A DNA stretch of 64,000 nt, taken from contig DF239223.1 in NCBI GenBank assembly GCA_000507305.1, positions 66,284-130,283 on the forward strand. The letters run 5' to 3'. Made by a program: the position numbers and the translations under genes. This DNA comes from Breviolum minutum Mf 1.05b.01. Its lineage: Eukaryota; Sar; Dinophyceae; Suessiales; Symbiodiniaceae. The notes beneath the pieces are model-generated. The model had not been told where the DNA came from. It was given only the letters and a program-made list of their open reading frames with translations, and ran no database searches. This document shows positions 48,101 to 60,000 of this stretch, piece by piece (the stretch's first letter is position 1; every line of letters starts with the position of its first letter).

Positions 48101-50487
48101 ATGGCGGATGAAGATGGGCCTCCGGCCAAAAGACGTCGCAAAGGAGGCATTAGGCAAAGGATATCAAGAGCACCCAATCTTGATGAAGATACTCATGACA
48201 AGGAGCAACATTTTGCACCAAGCAGGCTAGTAAAAAAACTGTTGAAGGATTTTGCTTGGGGGGCTATGTCAGCTCAAAAGGTGCAAGACATCTGCATGTC
48301 CAGCGTGAAAGACCTCGAAGCCTTGAACAAGATTGTGAGTGGCACGGAAAAGTGGCCAGCCAACCCCATTCAAAATGATCAGCAAGCTGTGGCAACAATC
48401 GGTGTTTCAGGGCAATATGCCAACAAGTGCTATAGCGATCTCATGAAGGTAGTAGAACCCAACATCACCTTGCCTAAACCGCATCGTGTACGGATGAAAT
48501 TCGCAAGACCCCTGGGGGAGCAGATTCAAGAGATTTTACTACCACACGAGATGTTCGCAGCATTCTTTGCACGAAAAGCTACATGGGAAAAGGTCGTCCT
48601 TCCCAGTTCTGAGCTTGCATTGCAATTCTGGCAATCTCAAAAGAGTCATCCACAGTGGAAAGGCCACCCTTTGGAAAAAATGGTGCCTCAGCAGCTCAAG
48701 AAAGTCATCCCGCTGTCACTGCATGGGGATGAAGTCCCTGTAACAGGAGTCGGTAAACAATGGTCACGCAAGATGGTCAACTTTAGCTGGCACTCCTTGC
48801 TATCCACCACTGCATCTGTGAGGGATTCCCAATTCTTCATCTGGGCCCTTTTCGACAAAGCAGGAGTCACTGAGGAACAGGAAGGTGGGTATAGTACATT
48901 GTGGTGTTTTTTTGAAATCTTGGCTTGGAGCCTTGAGTTTCTCTTCAAAGGAATCTATCCTACACATGATGTCAAAGGTAGAGAGCAACTAAGCAGCATT
49001 TTTGTCCAGTTGTTGTGTTTGATTTGTTATCGCTTTGTGTTGAGAGATCTGGGGGTTAAAGCAAATCTTATTTTGAGGGCTGTTGAGGTGCTTTCTTTCG
49101 ACTATTGGTTGTATTTTAGACTGTTATTGGCACTGCCATCAACAAGACTGTGATATTCCTTTTTGCAACAATAATATTCTACCAAAAATCCTTGCCATGC
49201 AAACTGAAGAAGTTGGGAACAAACAAGGTGGCCAAGGGGAAGCAAAAATGCACTCCAAGCAGGAAGGCAACTGGCCGGAGGTTACTGTGGAGTTCTCTGG
49301 GGTCTCATCGGTGATTTGGACTATCTAGTTGCTATTCTGAAGCTACCAAACTTCAATTCTTCTCGGCCTTGCAGTCTTTGCCGCTGTTCTTTGTCAGGCG
49401 CAAACAGTTGGAGTGACTTCTCACCTGAAGCCAATTGGAGGAATCAGTTGTGGACACTGTCTGCTTGGAAGGCTTGGGCCGGCCGCAGCCCTTGCCCACT
49501 GTTCAAGCTTAGTTACTGTTCCTCTTTGACAGTACATTTGGACTTCATGCATTGCAAATACCTCGGAGTGGACCAATACACCTATGCTTCGGTGCTGGCA
49601 CTCCTGACATGCAGCATTCTTCCAGATTCACCCCAACAGAACCTCAATGTCCTTTGGAGGATGATAAAGCAATATTATCAGGTGAACGGGACCAAGGTTC
49701 AATATAGATACATGAACAAGTTGACAATGTTCCTTCGAAAGAATGGCACACCGAAACTTCGAGGAAAGGCAGGTGAAATCAGGCACTTTGCACCAGTGAT
49801 CTTGCATCTATGGACGCGATTCATGTCCCCTGATATGGAAGTGCACCAAAAAATCAAGTTGCTGCTAAAGTTTTCGGTGCAAATGGAAGAACTTATCACG
49901 GAGAACCGAGAGGAACTTGCGTTCCCAGCAAATGATGCGCAGAAGTTTGCAAATGCATGCGAGAACATGTTGACATTGCATGCCTCTTTGGCCAACCATT
50001 TTGCAGAAGAAGGTACAGATCTATTTACTTTGACTTCAAAGTGTCACATGTTACAGCACATCGCGTTGCTCGCACGGTGCGTGTCACCTCGGTTGGACAC
50101 TTGCTTGACTACTACTCCTACTACCTCACTTCCTCAATCATTTTTTCTCAATTAGGGCCATTAAAGGACATAATATAGATTGAAAAAATAAAGGACATAA
50201 TATAGATTGAAAAATGACAAGCTCGACCAACCAAAAACACCAGACCAGCTTTTACAAAGGTTTTGTCACGAACTACTTTTACTTGTTTTGAGCGTAAAAG
50301 ACTAATAAGTCACCCTTCTTATCCTCAGGTCTGGTGCTTCGCAGGCGAGGATCTCCAGAAGCGTGTTCAACAGCTTGCGCAAGCATCTGTTAAAGGGAAC
50401 ACTGCTGCATCTGCAGTTTGCAAGATTGTGCGACACTATAGACTGGCAATGCAAATCGCCACAATGGAACATGAGGAAGACCTTTGA
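48101..50487 (+). CDS. candidate DDE-type transposase, three exons (element gene 6)
   Basis: Exon 1 (48101-48980) starts MADEDGPPAKRRRKGGIRQR, with a basic nuclear signal. It has VIPLSLHGDEVPVTGVGKQW around residue 210 and ends WSLEFLFKGIYPTHDVKG. Exon 2 (49263-50095) has QLAGGYCGVLWGLIGDLDYL, a CSLCRCSL Cys cluster, VHLDFMHCKYLGVDQYTYAS and a helical part. Exon 3 (50329-50487) begins VWCFAGEDLQKRVQQLAQAS. All three join in frame with GA-AG introns. Acidic residues in HGDEVP, HLDFMH (followed by GV) and GED lie in the order expected for a D-D-E catalytic core, somewhat like CACTA/Plavaka-type transposases. This is inference, not a proven match. The gene sits near the right end of the inverted-repeat element and would be its mobility gene. 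Confidence 0.5.
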
Positions 50488-50976
50488 AATATATATTTGT
50501 AAATGCCATTCCTGCTTTGTCAATGGGCAAGCAAAAGCACACAAGAACAAATGGAACAGCAAAAAGAAGCGCAACGACGATATTTCCAACATGCACATTT
50601 TTGACATAAACATTTCATTGTTGAGACTTTTTTGTCGAGAGAGATGTTCTTCATATATTTTGAGTTTCTGCTTTGGTTTTCCCACAATAATAAGCCAATG
50701 TTGTTGAGAGTTTGTTGAGAGGTGTTCTTGATATCTTGAGTTCCTGTTTTTTGGGGCTTCCCAAAATAGCCGATGTTGTTGAGAGTTTGTGCCTATTTAT
50801 GTTCATAATAATATCTTGAATTCCTGCCACTGATGATGCTGTTTGAGAGCTTCCGAGCGTCATTTCACATGGAAGAGTTTGTGCTTTCAATTTGCCTTGA
50901 GATCAGGCTCAAAAAAACACATATACGATTTTAGATTTGTCTTGTCGAGTGTTGAGTAGTTGTTGTTCTTCTGAAG

Positions 50977-51456
50977 ATGGCATCCTCCTATGCCGAACCA
51001 TCGAAGGGAGATGCAGAGACTTTGGCAGGTTTTTTCCTTACTGCTGATGGCATTTCCCAAGATGAATTGGAAAGTGGGAAGGAACTTTGTAGATTCATTT
51101 TGGAGGTCTTGGATTGGGACAAGAATCACCTTGTTCACATTGCGGCCTGGGCCGAATTGATGATTTCATTGGCCAAAGCATCTTTGGGTATGGGGTCGGG
51201 TTTGCCTATCGAAAAAATGGACGACTTAGGAATCCTGCAAATTGCCCCCAGGCATGCAATGGGAGATTTTGACATCGTGGACTTGCATGGGACTGCACTC
51301 GAGAATTTGAAGAGTGGTGAGTTGATGAGTTTGCATTCCTTCATCAAAAAGCACAAGCTAGTTGAACACTACCCATGGTTGCAAGCCGTCCAAGATGACA
51401 TTCAAACACTTCACTTGGATATGACGGGGGCTTGGGACACTGACCTTATGGTGTAA
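50977..51456 (+). CDS. small hypothetical protein (element gene 7)
   Basis: A complete 159-codon frame begins MASSYAEPSKGDAETLAGFF and ends at a TAA at 51454-51456. Composition is balanced and slightly acidic, with likely helices (LVHIAAWAELMISLAKASLG and LMSLHSFIKKHKLVEHYPWL). No family is recognised. It follows the transposase-like gene on the same strand and is the last gene of the element before the right inverted arm. Confidence 0.5.
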   Translation: MASSYAEPSKGDAETLAGFFLTADGISQDELESGKELCRFILEVLDWDKNHLVHIAAWAELMISLAKASLGMGSGLPIEKMDDLGILQIAPRHAMGDFDIVDLHGTALENLKSGELMSLHSFIKKHKLVEHYPWLQAVQDDIQTLHLDMTGAWDTDLMV

Positions 51457-52548
51457 TAGTAGTAGCCTTTCCATATTGATGACTTGAGCCATCATCAAGT
51501 GTTTTTGAATTTCACCATCGAGGACGATGCGATGGTCGTGGTCATGCGAGTTTGGAAAAAACTGTTGTTAGAGGACATTGTTGTTGAGTTGTTGCACCTT
51601 CGAGTTTTTTGAGAACCAACAAGCATTACTAGTATTGATTTGTCCAACAAGCATTTTTTCTGAGGCCAAAACATCTAATGTTAACGTGTCACATGTTGAT
51701 TTTTGAGTGCTCTTGGAGAACATTGTTGTGGAGTTGTTGGATCTTCGAGCGATTTGAGAGAAAGAACCAACACAAGCATTACTTTCGATTTTTTAAACCG
51801 GATAAAACATGGATGTGTCACATGTTGTTTTTTTCCAATGGTTTGGAGAATCATGATATACCAAAGTCTTGATCTACACATTGTTGATGCAACAGGTGTT
51901 TGAACGTTATGATGGAAATTATCATTTTTGTTCCGCAGCATTTGAAGTTGTCATGGGTTCTTCTACACAACAGTTTGTACGAACACGCGGTGATGCAAAC
52001 AAACTATCATCATCCCAAACAGCAAAGCAACTAGAGAAACCTTCAACTCTGAGATGGATTTGCGCTATATCACGGCGTGGCGTTTCAGGTTTAGCATTGT
52101 TAGTTTGATATGCCAATCATTGAAATTGTTGTTCCAAATTATGCTGAATGTCCTCACCAAATCCAGCAATGAAACCGCTACACAAACATTGCCATTCACT
52201 GAAAAGTTGGTTTCTCACATACCCACAATCAAAACTCCTTCAGAAGCACAACATGTTTTGAATTGCAGATGGGATGGAATAGGGTCAGTGCTCTCACAGC
52301 AACATCATCATAGACCAAGACCAAAAAATTGATTTAGACTATTATACAATGTGTGGTTTCCTCACCATTGATGATTCGACATGTCCACTCAACACTCTCA
52401 ACATGTCCACTCAACACTCTCAACATGTCCACTCGAAACTCTCAACATTATTAATCGAAAAAACTCTCAACGTAAACTCTCAACATGTCCCCTCGAAACT
52501 CTCAACATGTCCACTCAAAACATGTTGTTGTTGAAGTTGTTGTTGTTG
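51457..52548. other. no recognisable gene
   Basis: This AT-rich stretch has imperfect repeats of a segment containing TTTGAGAGAAAGAACCAACA and CAAGCATTACT (51600-51790) and CTCTCAACATGTCCACTC repeats at 52380-52520. No convincing coding frame was seen. Confidence 0.5.
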
Positions 52549-53012
52549 TTGAGACATGTTGAATGTTGAATGGTGTTGAGAGGTTTGAGATGTTGAGAGA
52601 TGCTGAGTTAGGCTTGAAATCCATTGTCGAGGGATGTTGAGTGCAAAAAGGCTAGATCAAGTGTTCTTACTTCCAACGTAAGACATGTTGAATGTTGAAT
52701 GGTGTTGTTGTTGAGAGGTTTGAGATGTTGAGAGACGTTGCTAAGTCTGGGGAATATCCTGGAATACTTGATTGTAAAAACCATACAGTGGAAGTGGTGG
52801 TGGTGGGTGATCTCAAGAATCAATAACATCAAGTCTAAGGAGCTCTCAATTACAACTACTGCCCACAAACCATCCCCAACTGCAAAATGCAAACAACTCT
52901 CAACAACTCTCAAAAACCCTGCACAACAACTGCAGCCTGAAATCACAAACAACTCTCAACAACAACTCTCGAAAACCCTCGACGACTGCAAGCTCAAATG
53001 CAAACAACTCTC

Positions 53013-53059
<47 letters not shown>

Positions 53060-53060
53060 A
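52549..53060 (-). repeat. right arm of the internal inverted repeat
   Basis: Reverse complement of the arm at 45909-46508, ending in an ACA repeat (53016-53060) that matches the TTG run of the left arm. Small differences include extra GTT units and a replaced short segment near 52855-52885. Confidence 0.88.
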
Positions 53061-53304
53061 ATTGGTGCATGTTTACCTGAAGTTTCCTGGGTTTTTTTCT
53101 GGCGCTTTTCCGGCAGTTTGCTGGAAGTTTTCCTTTTGGAAATAGTCGAAAAAATAGTCGAAAAAATAGTCGAAAAAATAGTCGAAAAAATAACTGTTCG
53201 ATAAAAAATAAACGATGAAAATTAACTATATCGACAAAAAAATTATCTTCAAAATAGACGCGAAAATAAAAGACTATAGTTAAAAATTAACTATTTAGTT
53301 AAAA

Positions 53305-53334
53305 ACAAAAAATAGACTAACCCAGTCTATTGGG
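53305..53334 (-). repeat. right terminal inverted repeat
   Basis: This is the exact reverse complement of 35577-35606, reading ...GACTAACCCAGTCTATTGGG on the plus strand. The base after it belongs to the Copia-like integrase frame on the minus strand. Confidence 0.85.
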
Positions 53335-56300
53335 AATCCCTCTGTTCAGAATCCACCTCTGAAGAACTCGCGAAGTGAACTCTCCTCCGTGATCACTGTG
53401 GATCTGGCTGACTTTGAAACCTTCTAGGTGCAATCTGGTGACCATCTCAGCCACAGCTCTTAGCACCTCTTCTCCTCCTTTGGTCGCCATCGGGGTGGCC
53501 ATCCTGAAGACCCTGATCTCAAAGTCATCCTCTGGTCCTTCTTCTTCATCAGCGGTCTCGGGCCTCCTCCTTCGACACCTTCTATCGGGTAGTGTCGCAG
53601 CACTGATCTCGTCCTGCAATTTGGCCCACCTACCATGCTCCTCATCTTCCCATCCAGTGCTAACCTCAACAAAGACGAGTAGGGCTGGTCCTTCATCATA
53701 TCGTGCTCTCCTCCTCTGAGAAGATCAACTTCGACCAAAGTTGATCGATCTGCTCCAACTTCTTTCATAGCTCTTGCCAGCGTGTAGCCTTCGTTCTCCC
53801 CCGCATAGAGGTGAATCAGCGCTCCTTCTCTTAGGATCCTCTTTCTTCTCCTCCTGTTGATCTGGGGTAGTCCTCGAAGATCCGCTGCTGGTTTCATCTT
53901 CAAAGCCTCCTTCACTTCCGATGGCAAAGTCCGAAGTACTGGGTGAGCTTCGACGAGATCCTCTATCCATTTCGCCTCCATCACCTCAGCCTTTGCAATC
54001 CTAACTCCTTTGCACTTCTCGGCCTCAATTTTCTCCAGCTCCTCAATCAGTTCCAACGCGACAGAGTGTTCTACGTGTGGGCAACCTTCCTTCTCAAACA
54101 CCCTCAGCTTTCCTCGTCTAGGGTGCGTTACCGTGAGTCCTTCTTTGCCCCAACCAACGTGGCACCCAAGTCTCCTCACTAGCTTTCCCAAAGGCACGAT
54201 CGGCTCCGTATTGCTCGACGGGGCTATCATAGTTCCACCAGGCGTCATTCGGAGTAAGGTCTCACGGCCATAAGCAAGGTTGACCTTCACCTCTGGCAGA
54301 TCCTGCGTGCTTTCTCCATCCTTCTTTCCTCTCAAGGCATGGGTTGCCCCTGAGTCAAGCAGTCCATGTCCACCTCCTTCAGTCAAGCTGGCGATTCTGA
54401 ACACCTTGATGCTCTTCAGCTCATCTAGCTGCCTCTGCAGCCTTTTCAGCTTTCCTTCTCGCTCTCCCATTTCTTCCTCCTTGGTGTCCTTCAACGCCTT
54501 TAGCATCTTGTTGGCTTCTTCCAACAATCCTCTCATCACTTCACCTGATTCTTCTTGGCCGGGGCTGGTGCTAGTCTCGGTCTCCTTGGCTGTCTCGACT
54601 GCTGGTTTGGTGGCATCCGTCTCGGCCTTCTGGATGGATCTGGGCTCCTGCTTCGGGTAAGTCCTCCTTTGGTCAGTTGGCCTCTGATCTCTGGGTCTGG
54701 TACAAGAACCTGCATAGTGATCCACCGCTCCACAAATCCAGCATCGCTTCTTGCCTTCTTCGACGGTGTGCATCCACTTACACTCCTTTCCTTTTCTGCA
54801 TCCAGCATCGGTGTTGAAGAACCGACATGGCGAAGCCTCTTTCGCTCCTTCTTTCTTTGGGGTTCCGGCTCTTTCTTCTTGATCCTTCTCTAACTTCTTC
54901 ATTCTGGTTTCAGGGTTCTTCGGAATCTCCTTGGGCTGGGCCTTACGTCCTCCACTCTCGGCATGGGCCATCATCTCCATCTCTGCTAGCAGGTGAGTGG
55001 CAAACTGGTGGACGTTGGTGGAATTGGGAGTGGAGTCAACCTGCAGCACGCTCCTCGTGAGGCTGATCCTGAAACTCAGGTCTCGATGTACCTCCAACGG
55101 CTTCTTGATGATCTTCCCCAATCCTCGGAGGAGTATCGATGCATCAGGCTCGCTAACTCCTAGCTCCTTTGCTCTGTTCCTCCACCGCATCCACTTCCTC
55201 AGAGCTCCAACCGCTTCCGGAAGATTGGATGTCTCCTGAGGAGACTCCAATGATCGGAGTATCACCTCCTTCTCCGCCAGCCCCCCTGGTTGGTACACCG
55301 TCAGCAACCTGCAGACGATCTTCATCGCCGAAGTCTGTTTGGTTGCCACCATCTCTTCACGCTGGGTTTCGGGGATGCCCATCAAAAGCATCGTGGATGC
55401 CCGTTTCTCCAACCTCCCCCATTTCTTCTGGGCTAAGCTGGGGCTGGGCTCTGGCTCATGGGTGAGTCTCTCCACTGGACTCTTCTTGACATGGCTATCA
55501 TACCATGCCCTTGCTTCTCCCAACAAAACTTCCCACCACTCCTGGCTAGTGGGCGTCAAGTCTGCCATGATTGGTTCAATCAGAACCAACCAGTCGTTCA
55601 GGTCGATTGGTGCCGTCCCCGCTGACCACTCCGCCAGACGAGGTAGCTCATGTTGGCCTCGGACGTACTCTACGCCCTTCATCATTCCTCCATCTTCTCC
55701 TCTATCTCCTTTCTCAATCATCTGCTTCTGCATCTCTTGCATGCCTTTCATCAAGGTGAGCATCAGCTGGATCGTTTCACCTTGGTCTGGTGGCTTCGGA
55801 GTCTCTTCAAGGCCTTTGGAAAACATCTTCAAGTCTCCTTCTTCTGGGGTCTTGAATTTGGCCTCTGACTTTTCTTCTTCTCTCTCCTCAGCCTCCTTGC
55901 CCACCTCGAGGGCTCTCTTTCTTCCAGTCTTGCTCCCCTCTGGAGCTAGTTCTTCTCCTTCTTTTCTCCTCATCCATTCACTCATCATCTTCTTCATCTC
56001 CACATTCTCGTTGACAACTCCTCGCATCCCTGCAAGGACTCTCTTCATCTCTTCATTCTCCTTCATGATTTCTTCCATCCTCCTTTCTTTTTCTTGGTGC
56101 TGCTTCAACTCCTCACTCCTCAAGAAGGTGGGCCTCACTTCCTCTAAGACCCGTCCCTCGGACCTCGTGGTGAACAGCAACGAAGCCTGACGTTGAAGCT
56201 GCTCCATCTGCGCTACCTGAATTGGATCAAACAGCGGGCCATAGACTTCTGGTCTTCCCTTCGGCTCCTCCATCCTCGTGCCTCGGTCAGAGGTGCTTCC

Positions 56301-56660
56301 TCTCTCTTCCTTCGCATCTCCTCTCGATTGGCCTTCGGACTGGGGTGGAGTGAACACTGCAAACCTCTCTGGCGTTCCTTGCAGAGCTCCTTCCAAGGGG
56401 TCTTCCTCAATCTTCATGGCTCCTTCTGTCCTTAATCCTTCTCTTCCTTCTTGGTCGGTGCTGCTTCCAGGACCAACCCACCTCTCGATTCTTGACTCTG
56501 CTACACCCTCCTCCGGTGCAGCTTCGTCAACTCGCACCAGACGGTCTTCTACCTCTCTACCATCCTCTATGGCAGGCAGTTCTCCTTCTGGCGTCTCTTC
56601 TCTTCTTTCTTCTGACCTCCAGGCCATCCTTCTCCTTATCACTTCAAAGTCCATCATCAC
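53335..56660 (-). pseudogene. Copia-like gag-protease-integrase polyprotein remnant
   Basis: Read on the minus strand from ATG at 56660. There is a Glu/Arg-rich coiled gag region, then gag core sequence (SAGTAPIDLNDWLVLIEPIM). A CCCH finger (CRFFNTDAGCRKGKECKWMH) lies near residue 615, followed by a CCHC knuckle (CWICGAVDHYAGSC, near 640). The aspartic protease motif LLDSGATHAL is near residue 770, then VEVDLLRGGEHDMM and GGPNCRTRSVLRHY. The frame ends at 53460, but integrase sequence (FRMATPMATKGGEEVLRAVA and IHSDHGGEFTSRVLQRW) lies in another frame from about 53570, so an indel or deletion separates them. The integrase stops after about 25 residues past the second catalytic Asp, exactly at the edge of the inverted-repeat element. 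Reverse transcriptase and RNase H are absent. No LTR was identified. Confidence 0.8.
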
Positions 56661-57012
56661 GACCTTGGGCTCATAACCTAGTGGTCTTCAAGTCTTTCTT
56701 CCTTCGTAGCTACCTGTCCAGCAGCTTTCCGCAAAACCCTTTTTTCCTCTTGGGCTTCACTTGATCCTCTTTAAGTGGCTTCGGTTACCACTTCGTGAAA
56801 AACATGCAGCACTAGATTAGGCTTTACTCAGTTTCAACCCATCTGAAAATATTAGTCATCATGGAAATCTTACCCAAATAGGGATGACAATAAGAAATAT
56901 TTGAAACCACCACCAATGTAATACACTTGTGTTATCTGAAGCTATCTTTGGGGCCAACCTGGCTCGCTGCCAGGTGGCCCAATTGGTGGGATCATTTCCA
57001 TCAAGTGGTCAA
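56661..57012. other. no recognisable gene
   Basis: Spacer between the start of the Copia-like polyprotein and the end of the RCC1-type gene. It may include the retroelement 5' leader; no LTR boundary could be fixed. Confidence 0.4.
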
Positions 57013-60000
57013 CTAGCTTGGAGGTGCTGGAGGAAGGCCACTCGGATCATCTGGCTCAGGTGCTTCCAGTAACTTCGGCTTCGCATTTGTCAAGATTCCC
57101 AAGGGTAAATCTGCTGCCTCGATGACGGAGACCTTCCCGAAAGGGCTGGCGGCTGGGAAATAAACAGTTGATGTCAAACATGATCTCATTATAACAGTAT
57201 TATAAATTAGAACTCACTTATACACTTGTTGCGCCAAAAGTGGTGTGACATCCTTGCACTTCTTTGACAATCTGACAAATTCTGGCGCCTGCGGTGCCAG
57301 CCCCTCTGGCATCATGCACTGGTTCGCGCCGTCGTCCTTAGTGAAAAAATGATTTGGCAACAACAGAAACGCTGAGTTATGTCCGGCCACCACCCAAGAA
57401 ATGTCGGATCATTCCTATCAGCATTTGCCAAGCTTCTCCGAGCAAAATAAGTTGTCCATCAAGTTGCAAAAGACAGCTGTGAAAGCAGCCAGCTGACAAT
57501 CCCCTGAAAGTGTCCACATACTTTGCTGCAAAGGCTTCAGCCTCAGTCAGGTTCACCAAAAACATGGCCTTTCAATCAATGAGGTGCACAACTCTGCATT
57601 GATTGGCAATTTTGCATATAATATTTGTATATATTTGTGGCAACATGCAACAAACAAATTCATCAACACCTCTCAGCCCCGCGCCTCCTCCCAAGCGACC
57701 GCAAGCTTTTCAAGCAACACCTCTCAATAGTGTCTTGATGCGTCTTGAGTCTTGGCATGGCAAGCTGCAACTTTCTAAACGTCACGGACGTTGGAATGGA
57801 TGCAAAAACAAACCACGAAAGCCAAACAAGCCACAAAGATCCAAACTTCACAGAACAACACCCCTGGACGCTGGAGGCGAAAACCGACAAAAACGAAATG
57901 AACAAAACTATGTTAAAAAATGTTAACAACCTATCCACAAAAAAATGGTTGCACCTTTCCACATACATATATATATGTGTGTGTGAAACTTTTTGGTCAT
58001 CTTTCAAAATGCAGCAAAAAAACTCATCGAATTTATCCAGGCCTTGATTTTCTTTTTTGCAGTCTCTTCTGGATCTGCTACAGACTCCTCGCCGGTTTCA
58101 TGGTCTTTCCATGGGAGACAAATTGACACCTTGAGATTCCCCAAAAAAACGGTGGGCCCCCGTACCGTTCCACGTTGACTCCTGGACTTCGCTGATGATT
58201 GAGGTGATGGTAGTGTCAACAGTGACCTGGCTCTCAGCAATGCTCCCAAAAGTTGAAGCCATGCGCTTCTGCATATCCTTGGCCCACGGTTTATATCACA
58301 GGTGTCTGAACGGAATACAAGTTGTCTTTCCCGCCTTCCACATCTGCCGTCTCATTTGAATTCATTTATGATATATATTTACATTCGATTCATATCATAT
58401 ATTGCATCTCTCTCAATCTCTTGTATATGCTCTAAATACAACATCACAAAACCAGGCAAAATCTATATTTTTCCTTATTTTTGTCCCATGTTCATCACCA
58501 TCAGACCATCAAATTGCTTATCAAACTCTGACTCATTACCAAGTCACAGAAGCTACATCAGTGTCTGTCTCAGGCCTCAGTCAAGAGACCCTGGGATTGG
58601 ATTCGATTCTGATTAGCTTCCCTGGAGAATAACAGGTTCCCCATGGTTCCCTTCTGGGGTGTTAAACCTTCACGTCAAGCTGCATTTCCAGCTCCTCAGT
58701 TGGGTGGACCTCAACAGACTCTCCTGGCATTTCCTGTCCAAATTCTGCTATCGTTGTCTGGTTTGAAAAAGACATTGCGGTGCTGAACAGTCGCACACGG
58801 CGACAATATATAGTGTAATTATATGATCAGTCTCAACAGCGTTCATTACTGTGAGTCATACGCCCTGAAATTCAGTACCTATCTAAAAATAAGTGAACAC
58901 ATGTCATACGATGCTATCAAAAACTACATCTATGTGATCTAAATCTAGTTTACCATTTATAGGATATACACTAATATACACAAATAAATAATGTAGACAA
59001 ATATATCATTGTAGTATATACTGTACATATCCAGAATATCGATATGTGAACAACAATATAATCTGCAGGATTCCAAAGTAATACCAAATGATAGTAATTA
59101 CTGTAGAGGTGATTGACATGCTATACTTAATCTCGATAAACATACTGCAAGTACACATAAGTATGTTAAAAAGTAGATAAAGGAGTACAGAATATCCAGT
59201 GTGAAATCTCACACACACAAAGACACCTCGTACAGAAAAGGAAAGTAGCAGAAAACTCACAAGATGATGTGATCATGCCTCCACTGCATCAGCCTCAAGT
59301 AGTTCCTCCTCTGCTTCCTCTTCAGAGAACAGCTCAGACGCTACAACTTCTGGCACTGGCACCTTGCCGCAAAAACGCGGCAAAAGCTTCGGAGAAACAG
59401 CAAACGGGACTGGAACTTGACAAATGATATCCTTCGATCCATTCATTCTTATAGTGCCATCAATGATCCTTGATCCTTTGAGACCCTACAATACATTACA
59501 AACATTCATGAAGCATGGTTCTTCTTTTTGTGCTCAGGCATCCTACAAATAGCTTATCATTGCTCATCATGCCTGCGACAAGTACCCACATGCCTCTGGC
59601 AAGAACTGCTCAGGTAAATCGCATTGGCCATGGCCATTCGATCCGCCACACCACACAGTGCCATCCAAGAGGATGGCCATCGTGAAATTCGAGCCCGCCG
59701 CTACGGCCTCAACGGTTGCTTGGGATGGTGCTAGACGCTGCTAAATATGAAAACCAGCTGATCATGATTCGGGAATATTCGGGATCATACAACGAGGAAC
59801 TGGCAAAGATATTTCAGTTTCATCATTTTCAGATCACCTGTCGCAAACGCTTCGAAGAGTCTTCAACCGCCATAACCGCCCATCCGATTCGCATGAAGCG
59901 ATGCTTATAAATCGACACATTCCACCTGGACCATCCCAAACGCATCACAACAGCTGAGACTCCACGAAATGCTCCAAGTGCTTTGGCACATCGCACTGGC

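Larger units (their letters stand above)
35577..53334. mobile_element. 17.8-kb terminal-inverted-repeat element, probably a novel DNA transposon
   Basis: Perfect 30-bp inverted repeats close this region at both ends. The similarity continues inward: both ends have CTAAATAGTT(T/A)ATTTTT next, ATCGTTTATTTTT further in, and TCGACTATTTC about 200 bp from the tip (35863-35873 left; complement at 53139-53149 right). The DNA inside is AT-richer than its flanks, its recognisable genes are all on the plus strand, and its noncoding parts share a TTGAGAG-type oligomer. One gene (48101-50487) looks like a DDE-type transposase. Other genes encode charged and RNA-binding-type proteins. No target-site duplication is evident. 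A duplication around the N at 35659 leaves some doubt about the left end. Confidence 0.6.

Noticed and set aside
55339..56190. 283-codon plus-strand open frame
   Set aside because: Antisense shadow of the Copia-like polyprotein, which has clear zinc-finger and protease motifs on the minus strand.
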